Of a stretch of 64,000 nucleotides of DNA, positions 1-8,300 are shown one piece after another; position 1 is the first letter of the stretch, and every line of letters starts with the position of its first letter. Under the pieces are notes generated by a model, which searched no databases, was not told where the DNA came from, and saw only the letters and a program-made list of their open reading frames with translations. Origin of the DNA: Streptomyces olivochromogenes. Lineage in GTDB: Bacteria; Actinomycetota; Actinomycetes; Streptomycetales; Streptomycetaceae. The DNA is taken from the NCBI RefSeq assembly GCF_001514115.1, contig NZ_KQ948479.1, positions 29,192-93,191 on the forward strand. The letters are read 5' to 3'. The position numbers were made by a program, and so were the translations under genes.

Positions 1-364
1 GGCCCGCTTCGGGGTGGTCCATGGCGCCGCCGATGACCTGCCCGCCGAGACGCTCGACGCCGTCGATGTAGGCGGGGCCGCTGGGGGCGGTCTGCGGCGC
101 GACGGCGCTCTCGAGTCCGGGAGCGGGAGCGCGGACGGTGAACGGGGCGGCGTCGACGGGCTGGTACCAGTCGAGGTCGCCGCCCTCCTCGTCGGGACGG
201 AGGACGAAGAACGCGCCGTCCTGCCGCGGGTGTTCCTTGACGAACCGCGGCACGTCCTCGAGACCAGCGAGGGCCCGCACGGTCTCGACGTGGTCCTGGT
301 CGACCTCGCCGCAGTAGGTGACGGTCTGGTCGGGGTGGACGATCGCGGCGTGGAATGTGGTCAT
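1..364 (-). CDS. Hypothetical protein, 5' part only (runs off window)
   Basis: The reading frame opens with ATG at 362-364 and stays open to the left window edge, giving about 121 visible residues (MTTFHAAIVHPDQTVTYCGE at the start). Its ATG overlaps the TGA of the upstream papain-like gene (ATGA), so the two are probably translationally coupled at the distal end of the virion operon. It contains no motif I recognise. Its position after the tail genes would suit a lysis or minor virion protein, but that is only inference from location. Confidence 0.7.
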   Translation of the reverse strand, partial: MTTFHAAIVHPDQTVTYCGEVDQDHVETVRALAGLEDVPRFVKEHPRQDGAFFVLRPDEEGGDLDWYQPVDAAPFTVRAPAPGLESAVAPQTAPSGPAYIDGVERLGGQVIGGAMDHPEAG

Positions 365-1311
365 CACAGCCCCTTCGTGATGGTGGGGACGTTGTTGTCG
401 TGCGCCCACTCGTTCACCAGCGCCACGACCTGAACCAGTCGAGGATCCGCAGAAGGAGTGGGCGACGGAGGAGGGGAAGGAACCGGCGTGGGCGCCGGCG
501 GTACCACGGCAGGGAACGGCTTGCCGGTGAGAGCGGTGTAGTCCGCGGCGAGCGCCGCCAGGTCGACGCCGGCCAGGAACGCCGGATGCGTCAGGTGCTC
601 AGGGAAGATGACGACCCAGGCCTCCTCGACCTTGCGCCGCCAGTAGGCGTCGGTGAACGACGTCTCTTCGGCCCATGTGATGAACCGTTCATCCCCGCCG
701 AGTGGACCCGGGCCGGCCGCGCCGTAGCCGCCAGTGATGACGGAGTGGCCGCCGTCGTCCGGGCTGGATCGGTGGTAGTCCCAGGGCTTCCCGCTGTCGA
801 AGTCGGTCATGTTGGCGGCCTGGACGACGATGCCGGTCCACACGAATCCGAAGATCGCGATGGCGGCCTTGACCTCGTCGGGGCTGGACGGGTCGACCTT
901 GGCGAACGCGAGAGCCTTCTTCCCGTCCGGGCCGCCGTGCTTGACGAGGTACTCGAGGAGGGTCTGGATGTCCATGCCGTTGTCGTGCGACGAGCCCGGC
1001 CCGTTGGTCTCGGCGGTGCCGTTCGGGTCGAAGCCCGGGTTTTGCGTCTTGTAGACGGCCCAGACCTCGTCCTGCGTCGGGTAGTACTCGGCGCCGAGGA
1101 TGAAGGTGAGCAGGCGGCGGACGTTGGCCCACGTGACCGCGACACAGTCACCGGCAACGTCGTTGCCGCGCATCTCCCAGGCGGCGAGCCGCGCAAGGTA
1201 GTCGGCTGCGGCCGGGTGCGCAGGGACCTTGCCGGTGAAGAGCCGGGCGAACTTGAGGGCCGGGGCCTGTTTCGGGGCGCGGCGGCCGTACTTGCGGATG
1301 GTGCTGGTCAA
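364..1311 (-). CDS. Papain-like cysteine-fold phage protein
   Basis: This is a 315-residue protein. Residues about 50-60 carry GNDVAGDC (Cys56) followed by a helix-like stretch, residues 187-197 carry GGHSVITGGYG (His189), and ITWAEE lies at about 211-216. This Cys / GGHxv / TWxxE layout is that of papain-like (C1/C39-type) peptidases. A proline-rich linker at about 265-292 precedes a short C-terminal tail. A terminator-like hairpin lies just upstream, so this gene and the next may form a separate unit. It may be a lytic or tail-associated peptidase; catalysis is inferred only from the residue pattern. Confidence 0.65.
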   Translation of the reverse strand: MTSTIRKYGRRAPKQAPALKFARLFTGKVPAHPAAADYLARLAAWEMRGNDVAGDCVAVTWANVRRLLTFILGAEYYPTQDEVWAVYKTQNPGFDPNGTAETNGPGSSHDNGMDIQTLLEYLVKHGGPDGKKALAFAKVDPSSPDEVKAAIAIFGFVWTGIVVQAANMTDFDSGKPWDYHRSSPDDGGHSVITGGYGAAGPGPLGGDERFITWAEETSFTDAYWRRKVEEAWVVIFPEHLTHPAFLAGVDLAALAADYTALTGKPFPAVVPPAPTPVPSPPPSPTPSADPRLVQVVALVNEWAHDNNVPTITKGL

Positions 1312-1328
1312 CGAGCCCTCCAGGGCAT

Positions 1329-1350
1329 AAAAAAGGCCCGGCCGGAGGGC
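1329..1350 (-). terminator. Rho-independent terminator-like hairpin with T6
   Basis: On the minus strand a GC hairpin (GCCC, loop TCCGGCC, GGGC) is followed directly by six T residues. It lies between the 69-residue gene ending at 1376 and the papain-like gene starting at 1311, so it could end or attenuate the main tail operon. The stem is short (4 bp). Confidence 0.5.
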
Positions 1351-1375
1351 ACGGGCGTCGACGTGGCGCGGCTGG

Positions 1376-1585
1376 TCAGGAGACTTCGGGCTGCGGGTCC
1401 AGCAGCACTGCGGAGACGAGCGTCATGAGCTGCCTGCACAGGCCGCACTCGGCGAAGACTGTGCCGACGTTGGAGTAGCAGGGGTTGACCTCGAACTGCT
1501 TGCCGCTGTTCGGGCACGCCTCGTTGTCGTCGCGGGCGGTGACGTCGTAGTACAGGCCGGGTTCGAAAACGGGGGGCGTGCTCAT
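1376..1585 (-). CDS. Hypothetical 69-aa protein, four Cys
   Basis: The start is ATG at 1583-1585, overlapping the stop of the upstream gene (ATGA), so coupled translation is likely. The sequence has four cysteines (NEACP, NPCYS, AECGLC), two of them as CxxC, and may bind a metal. It is the last gene before a terminator-like hairpin in the tail operon. No family is recognised. Confidence 0.7.
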   Translation of the reverse strand: MSTPPVFEPGLYYDVTARDDNEACPNSGKQFEVNPCYSNVGTVFAECGLCRQLMTLVSAVLLDPQPEVS

Positions 1586-2322
1586 ATCCCCATCACCATC
1601 CAGCTGATTCCGGTCGATGTGTTGTTCGTGCGGGTCAGCCACACCGTGAGGCCGGTCGCGGAGACGTTGGTGACGCCGACTCCGGTGACCTGGGTGCCGG
1701 GCAGCGACGTCTGCGCTGTGGCGAATGCGGTGAAGGTGGAACCCATGAGGTTCAGGCCGGTGACGTTGAAAGACGTCGGCACGCCCGGGGACGGCGTGAT
1801 GTTGATCGTGCCGTAGGCGATGTTTGCCGCGGTCAGCACGCCCAAGACGTCCATGTTGCACTGGTTGCTGTCCTCTGCCTGGACGTACACGTAGGGGTGG
1901 CCGCCCTCGAACGTGGACTCGAGCGTGAGCATGGCCCGGTGTGCGGTCGACGCGACGTTGCCCGATGTCAGGATGAGATCCGTGTACTGGAACGCGTCCG
2001 AGTCGTAGGTGATCCCGGCCGGGACCGCGACCTGGCCGTCCTCGACGGGCCGGAACTGCAGTTGCCCGCTGCTCAGATACCCGCTCATGTTGATCGGGTC
2101 CTGTAGGCCGCGCGTCCATAGACCGCCACCGCCGTTGCCGGCGTCCGGGCCCAGTTCCGCCAGCAGGGTCGTGCCATCGTCCGCGTACACGCGCAGGGTG
2201 CCGACGGACGCGGCCGTCATGCGGCGTGCGGCCCGCATCTCCCTCACCTCGCGCTCGAGGGAGGCAAGGCGTCGGGCCAGTGAGGTGGCGTCCGGCGGGA
2301 GTTGGTCGAGTTGCCGGGGCAT
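1582..2322 (-). CDS. Minor tail / fibre-type structural protein
   Basis: This 246-residue protein has a predicted coiled coil at residues about 8-36 (LARRLASLEREVREMRAARR), then a beta-rich body with many Gly, Thr and Asn residues. That plan, a trimerising helix followed by beta structure, is common in phage fibre and base-plate proteins. It directly follows the 361-residue tail gene (the neighbouring gene's stop and this start abut at 2322/2323). The exact role is unknown. Confidence 0.65.
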   Translation of the reverse strand: MPRQLDQLPPDATSLARRLASLEREVREMRAARRMTAASVGTLRVYADDGTTLLAELGPDAGNGGGGLWTRGLQDPINMSGYLSSGQLQFRPVEDGQVAVPAGITYDSDAFQYTDLILTSGNVASTAHRAMLTLESTFEGGHPYVYVQAEDSNQCNMDVLGVLTAANIAYGTINITPSPGVPTSFNVTGLNLMGSTFTAFATAQTSLPGTQVTGVGVTNVSATGLTVWLTRTNNTSTGISWMVMGI

Positions 2323-3408
2323 TCAGCTCTCCTCTACCAGGATCGGGCGGATGCGGTCGGCGCCCGGGTCGAGCTCCCACGACCAGCAGCGGGCGACCAC
2401 GTTGGCGCCTTGCGGGTGCCGCGGTGAGCGTTCGACGGCCATGCGGACGGTGTCGCCGAGCGCCCAGTCCCGGTTGAGGCGTGGGGCGCGGGAGGCGACG
2501 GCCTCGATGGACCACACCTGGGCGCCCTGTTGCATGAGCGTCAGCGACTGCGCGGCGTGGGCGTTCAGCTGGTCCGGGTCGGTGACGCCGGTTGCGGGGG
2601 TGTAGCGGTATTCCCAGCGGGGCCAGCCTGCGGCGATGAGCGCGGTCGCCTCGTGCGGGCTGGACGTGAGCCGGGACGACCCCTCGCCCTCACCACGGGC
2701 GAGAACGACGGTGGCGCCTTTGCCCTGTTCGTAGGACTCGGCGAGGGTGTACGAGTCGACGCAGCCCGGAAAGTCGAAGGTCGCTTCCGGCGTAGTTGTT
2801 TGGCTGCCGATGGCCGGGCGGACGCGCAGCGGGAACTGGAACCCCGAGTGGCTGCCGTTCCAGACGACGTCGACGGTCCACTCGGGGCCGCCGTCCAAGG
2901 CCATGAGCTCTTTGAGGCAGGAGAGGATCGACTTGTCGTCGCCGTCCTCGGTCAGGTAGGTCATGGTGACGCCCGTGTTCGGCGCGTCGATGACGATCGG
3001 CGGCCCGTTGGTGAGGGCGGGGGTGACGAGGGCAGAGATGACCGCTGCCTGGTCGGTGCCGATGAGGGTCTGCGTTCCCGGGTAGCGGCCGTCGAGGTAA
3101 GCCTCGAGGGTGATGGCCCCCAGGGACAGGGTCTGCGGGCTGCCACCGCCCCGGGTCAGTACCGCGCCCGCCCAGAGCGGCGTGTCAGTAGCTGTGTCGA
3201 CGGCCACCAGCGCGGACTGGCCCGGCGTGGTCGCTTCGGTCCAGCCGCTCGGAGCGCCAGCCAGGTTGAGCTCGAACTGGAGCGTTGTCGAGTCGCCGAG
3301 TTTCCGTGTGAGCGCCCCAGTCGGCTTGAGGGAGGGGAGGTCCTCGATGATGCCGCCCGAGCCCAGGTCGCAGCCGTACCAGGCAAGTTGGTAGGGCGTC
3401 TCCGTCAT
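2323..3408 (-). CDS. Minor tail protein (Tal/base-plate-hub type)
   Basis: The start is ATG at 3406-3408, overlapping the upstream stop (TGATG). The product has 361 residues and starts MTETPYQLAWYGCDLGSGG. Its position two genes after the Dit-like protein and its mixed alpha/beta composition fit the actinophage minor tail proteins that form the hub or tip of siphovirus tails. It has no peptidase or lysozyme motif that I can see. The assignment rests mainly on synteny. Confidence 0.65.
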   Translation of the reverse strand: MTETPYQLAWYGCDLGSGGIIEDLPSLKPTGALTRKLGDSTTLQFELNLAGAPSGWTEATTPGQSALVAVDTATDTPLWAGAVLTRGGGSPQTLSLGAITLEAYLDGRYPGTQTLIGTDQAAVISALVTPALTNGPPIVIDAPNTGVTMTYLTEDGDDKSILSCLKELMALDGGPEWTVDVVWNGSHSGFQFPLRVRPAIGSQTTTPEATFDFPGCVDSYTLAESYEQGKGATVVLARGEGEGSSRLTSSPHEATALIAAGWPRWEYRYTPATGVTDPDQLNAHAAQSLTLMQQGAQVWSIEAVASRAPRLNRDWALGDTVRMAVERSPRHPQGANVVARCWSWELDPGADRIRPILVEES

Positions 3409-4439
3409 CAGACGGACTCGTAGGAGCCGGTGATGCGGACCTGGCTGCCGTTGGCCATGGTCTCCGGCACGCCCTGGCTGTGGAAGGCGAGCCGGCAGTC
3501 GGTCTGTGAGGGCGGGAAGAATGTGCTGATGCTCGTCGCGGTCGGCGAGATCACGGTCTGTCCCGCCCACCGGTTCGTGCCGAGCAGCTGGGCGACGCCG
3601 ATCATGGAGGCGCCGAGGTTGGCGGCCGCGAAGGGCGGCATTGTCCAGTTGTAGTTGCCGGACCCGTATGTGGTGGTCGAGCCGCAGGTGAGGTTGATGT
3701 GGAAGATCACCTGGCGGCCGATCTTCTGGTAGCGGCCGGCCAGCGTCCCGTTCCCCACGGCCGGGTTGGTGGTGGAGCCGGTCCACACCGGCGTGTAGGA
3801 CGTCCAGGCGCCCGGCACCTTGTAGTAGGTGTCGTAGGAGGATCCGTTCCAGCGCAGCAGGTCGGTGCCGTTGTCGTAGAACTGGCCGATGTACGGAGTC
3901 GAGGGCGCGGTCGCGGTGGGCAGGATGCCGCCCGGTGCCACGGTGTTGGGGCGGACCGCGGTCGACACGGAGGCGGTGCCGCCGTTCGACACGGACAGCA
4001 CGCTGATCGTGGCCAGCGGCATGTAGATCTGCGTGCCCGCCGGGGTCGGCGCGACCGGGGAGGCGGACGGGGTTCCCGCCAGGTAGACGATGTCGCCCTT
4101 GGCCAGGCCGGACGCGTCGACGGAGTTGTCCCACACCCTCAGATAGACCAAGTCCACCCTGTTCAGGGTGGCGTGGGCTGCCGTGTACGTGCCCGGGGAC
4201 ACCGTGGACGGGAACGCCACCCGGTAGACGCCTTGCCCGCTGAAGGCGACCGCGGCCACGCCCGCGCTGCAGTTGATGGTCGTACCGGCCAGCGTGACCG
4301 TCAGGCCCGGGTCGCCAGGCCGGACGCCGGACCGGGAGCCGAGGGCGGTCCCGTCGGTCATGATCTGCATGGCCTCGACGTTGCGGGCCTCCAGGCCCGA
4401 GAAGGTCAGCGAGTCGATCGCCCATACGTCTACTGGCAT
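3408..4439 (-). CDS. Minor tail / receptor-binding-type structural protein
   Basis: This 343-residue protein starts MPVDVWAIDSLTF. The N-terminal half resembles phage base-plate beta domains. A linker rich in Pro/Thr/Ser (about 165-185) is followed by a segment with IGQFYDNGTDLLRWNGSSY, a pattern common in phage fibre connector regions, and then a beta-rich C-terminal head. It lies between the Dit-like gene and the Tal-like gene. A host-contact role is inferred from architecture and position. Confidence 0.65.
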   Translation of the reverse strand: MPVDVWAIDSLTFSGLEARNVEAMQIMTDGTALGSRSGVRPGDPGLTVTLAGTTINCSAGVAAVAFSGQGVYRVAFPSTVSPGTYTAAHATLNRVDLVYLRVWDNSVDASGLAKGDIVYLAGTPSASPVAPTPAGTQIYMPLATISVLSVSNGGTASVSTAVRPNTVAPGGILPTATAPSTPYIGQFYDNGTDLLRWNGSSYDTYYKVPGAWTSYTPVWTGSTTNPAVGNGTLAGRYQKIGRQVIFHINLTCGSTTTYGSGNYNWTMPPFAAANLGASMIGVAQLLGTNRWAGQTVISPTATSISTFFPPSQTDCRLAFHSQGVPETMANGSQVRITGSYESV

Positions 4440-4449
4440 GTCTGCCTCC

Positions 4450-5322
4450 TCACATCCAGGCCGAACGCCATGTGGCGGTCAGCATCGCGCTGGCGTTGTA
4501 GGTGCCCGACTGGAACTGGTAATTGACGGCCGAGCCGGCGGGGATCGTGGGCCAGCCGGACGCGACGGTCATGAAACGGCGACGGGAAACGCCGCCGTTG
4601 AGGACCACGGTGTGCGCGTCGGTGTCGATGACGAGGACATCGCCGCTGGCCAGATCCAGCGAGTAGACGAGCTGTCGCACCGTGCCGTCCGGATAGAGAG
4701 CGGACACGGTCGGCGCGACGACGGGCCCGGCGATCGTCAGGACCGGGCGGGTGTCCATGGAGCCGATGTTGATGGCGTTGATCTGCCCGGACACCGTCGT
4801 CGCCGAGAATGCGGCTGGGAACGTCACCGGGAAGGTCAAGCCACCCGTTGTGGTCGGCAGGCCCGTCGTGCCGGACTGCAGGGTCGTGCTGTAGCGCCGC
4901 GGATCCGCGGCCGTCACCAGCACGCTGTAGGTGGCGATCCGGTCCGTGACATAGGCCATCAGAGGCTTGCCGGACCGCCGGACCGTCGCCTGCTTCGGCC
5001 CCGTCAGCTCGTACACCACCAGCGTGGTGTCGCCCAGGGCGGCTGCCGTCCGCAGCCTCTCCAGGGCGTCCTCGAGCGTCGTCCGGTCCGGTGCCGTGAC
5101 CGTGCCGGCCAGCGTCATCGGGCGGGAGCCGAGATAGGTAGGCGACGCCCACGCCCCGTGGTCGGCTTCCCTCTCGGTGTATTCGGACCGGACCTCGGCG
5201 CTGTCCCAGCCGTCGAAGGACTGCAGGGACCAGGCGACCCCGTTCGCGTCCACCCCGCCGAGCGGGATGGCGCCGAGGTCGACCCGTAGTCCGCCGAGAT
5301 CCTGTCCTGCAGTGAACGGCAC
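4450..5322 (-). CDS. Distal tail protein (Dit, siphovirus tail family)
   Basis: This 290-residue protein directly follows the tape measure gene, the classical position of Dit. The N-terminal half (to about 150) contains YLGSRPMTLAGTVTAPDR and a later VTAADPRRYS segment, typical of the Sipho_tail/Dit ring domain. The C-terminal half is a beta-sandwich-like galectin-type domain. It should form the hexameric ring joining the tail tube to the tail tip. Confidence 0.8.
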   Translation of the reverse strand: MPFTAGQDLGGLRVDLGAIPLGGVDANGVAWSLQSFDGWDSAEVRSEYTEREADHGAWASPTYLGSRPMTLAGTVTAPDRTTLEDALERLRTAAALGDTTLVVYELTGPKQATVRRSGKPLMAYVTDRIATYSVLVTAADPRRYSTTLQSGTTGLPTTTGGLTFPVTFPAAFSATTVSGQINAINIGSMDTRPVLTIAGPVVAPTVSALYPDGTVRQLVYSLDLASGDVLVIDTDAHTVVLNGGVSRRRFMTVASGWPTIPAGSAVNYQFQSGTYNASAMLTATWRSAWM

Positions 5323-5335
5323 CGCGCCCCCTTCC

Positions 5336-8300
5336 TCAGCCGACGAAATTCATGTGCCGGGCAATGTCGGCGGCCTGTTCGGCGCTGGTCTGCTTGGCGC
5401 CATTGAGGGTGATGTTGGTGACGCGGTCGCCGTGCCCTCCGCCCCACGGGGTGCCGTAGTCGTTGCTGGCGTACCGGCTGGCCGGGACCAGGTGGTAGCC
5501 GAGCGCCGCCGCGGAGGCGGCCAGCAGCGCCCTGCTGCGGGCGGTCCGAGTGAGCGGGATGAACGCCTCCGGCCCCGCCTCCCCGGCCAGAACCGGGGTG
5601 GCCCGGCTGAGGATCCCGCCCAGTGCCATGGCCTTCCCGCCCTGGGACACCCACTGCCGGACGAAGACGTCCTTGTTCGGTGCCGGGAGCGCGCCGATCG
5701 CGCCGGTCATCTTCGGGACCAACGCCTTGATGACGTCGGTGCCCAGGCCTGCGGCGATGAGATCGGCGTAGCCGCGCCCGGTGCCGCCGCGCAGCGTGGA
5801 CAGCAGGATCAGGCTGTTGGTGAGGTCGTCACCGGTGAGCGTGCCCTCAGCCTTGCCGACCGCCTGGTTCGCCTTGGCGGCCTGCGTCTTGCTGCCGACC
5901 GCCTGGTGAGCGAGCGTCTGCGCGTTGGAGTCGCCCTGCGCGGCGAGCGCGGACGCCAGATCCCCGAACCCTTGCGAGGCCAGCGTCTGGAGATCCTTGG
6001 CGAACTGCTGGTTCGTGGTCGTCGCCGCGCCGAGCTGCTTGGTGAAGTCCTGCAGCGTGGCCTTGGCCACGTCCCCGGTTTTCTGGAGCTTCTTGACGAT
6101 GTCGTTGAACTGCTTGTTCGAGGCTCCGGCCAGCGAGTTGACGAGGGCGTAGCCGTCCTCGCCCATCCCTTCGAGCATCGACTCAACCTCGGCGCCGCCC
6201 CGCTTGCTGATCTTTGCGAGGTTGCCGCGCCACTTGTCCGTCGCCGCGACGCTCTTGTTGAGCTGCGTCTCGTAGGCCTTGAGGTCGAAGCCGGTGGGGG
6301 CCTTCGCCCCCTTCTTCACGCCAAGGGCCGCGTCTGCTTTGTTCACACCCGCGCGGTCAGCCGAGACCGTCTTGTCGGCAGACTTCTTCGCCGACCTGGC
6401 CTTGTCGACCCGCGACTGGGCGGCCCGCAACTGGGCCGCCGTGTGGTGACCGTGACGTACCCGGGACAGGTTCTTCTCGGCGTTGCTGAGGTCGTCGGCC
6501 TTCTTCTTCGCGTCCTTCAGCGCCGAGTTGAGCTTGTCCCATGCCGCCTTCAGGGCGTCGACGGCCTTGTCGTAGCGCGTCTTCGGATCCGACGGGCCGC
6601 CCAGCACTGCCTGCCCGGTCGGCGTGTAGGTGAAGCCGGCGAGCCCTCCGCCCGCGAACCGCTTGGCGTTGAGGCGGTCGAACATGTGGGTGCCGTACTT
6701 GCGGACGGCGTCTGCCTTGATGACGTACTCGCCGTTGGAGACGAGCGCCGGGATGCTGTCCGAGGTACCCGTGCCGGGGCCTACAACCCGGCCGCCGAAC
6801 GGCATGTACTGGATGGCACCGCCATCCGCGTAGCCCCGCACGAGGCCGCCGCGCGCGTACTTGCCGCCCTCATGGGCGACCGTGCCATGATCCGTGTGCG
6901 TCGTCACGACGTTGACGGAAACGGTCTTGCCATGGACACCGTCGATGTAGCCCTGGATGGTGGCCGCAGCCGAGCTCGGACCGCCCGTCGGCAGGGTGAT
7001 CGTGACCTGCTTGCCGTGCGTCCGCGAGATGTGGAACCCGAGCGACGAGAGCGCCTCCTCGGCCACCTTGGTCAAGGCTCCGACCGTGACGGTCTTCCCC
7101 TTGGTACCGGCGACCTTGCGCCGTACTGCGTCCAGATCCGTGAGCGCCTTGGAAGTTGCAGCACTGACCGGCAGCTTCTTCCCCGGCAACTTCTTCGCGA
7201 GCAGCGCGTCAAGAGCGGCAGCAGCCTTGTCGGTCGGCGCCGTGATCTCCATCTGCCGGCCGCCGGGCAGCGTCTTGACCTTGAAGCCGACCGACTCGAT
7301 GTCCTTCTTGGCCTCGGTGGTCAGCGCCGACACCCGGATCGTGGAGCCCTTCGGCATGTGCCCGGCAAGACCCTGGACGTACAGCAGCTGCTTCTGCGTG
7401 TCCGACAGACCCGGCGTCGACATCGTGATCGCCAGCGACGACGGGATGAACCCCATCTGCATGGCCAGGACCTTCGCCTGGTCGGCGGTGAGCCCGAACT
7501 TCTGCCCGGCCCTGACTGCGGCCTTCCACGACTTCTCCATGGCGCCCTCGGCCTGCTGCAGCGCCGGAACGACATCGGTCTTGTTGGCCCTCGCGTAGTC
7601 GTAGGTGGCCTGGGCCGCGCCGGCCGTCTGCTCGTTGAGGCCCTGCAGCTTGGTCCACAGGGACTGCCCGTTCTCACTCGTCGTGTTCAGGCTGCCGTCG
7701 ACCTGCAGAAGAGCCTTGCCGTAGCCCTTCGCGTGGTCGACGCCGTCCTTGTAGCTGCCGTTGAGATCAAGCAGCGCCTGATTCATGACCGCGACCGCCG
7801 CCTGCACGTCCAGCTCGCCGCCCGACAGCAGATCGAGAGCAGTGTGCAGAGCGCGCGCCTTCGTGTCCGCATCCGATGCGGAGTCCCCGAGCGTCTTGAT
7901 CGCGCCCTGCAGCCGCCCCGTCGGATCGGTGGCATCCAGAGCCGCAGCGCCAGACCCCTTGACCGCGTCGGCCAAGTCCTTCTGCTTCGTGCGAGCCGCG
8001 TCGAACTCCCCGGAGAGAGAACCGAGCGCATCAGCGGCGTTCTTGTAGACCTGCCCCTGCGGCGTGTACACCTTGCCGGCCGTCCGGCCTGCGTTCACAA
8101 ACTTCGTGTTCTCCTCGGCGGCAGCGGATAGCCGCTTGCGCAGCCCATCAACCGATGTGCCCTGCCCGAGGTAGGCGTCCGTGAGCTGGGTGGCGTTGAT
8201 GCCCGCGCGGTGCATGACGTCCAGCAGTTGCGTCTTGCCGTCCTTCAGCTTTGTGTCCGCCAGGGTCTGCACGGCCGCAGCGCGAACGCTGCCGTCTGCC

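Noticed and set aside
355..1428. Long plus-strand frame opposite the papain-like gene
   Set aside because: Arg/Gly/Val-rich translation without domains; a shadow of the minus-strand gene in high-GC DNA.
5177..8131. 984-codon plus-strand open frame over the tape measure gene
   Set aside because: Low-complexity Arg/Leu/Gly composition and no ribosome site; antisense shadow of the tape measure gene.
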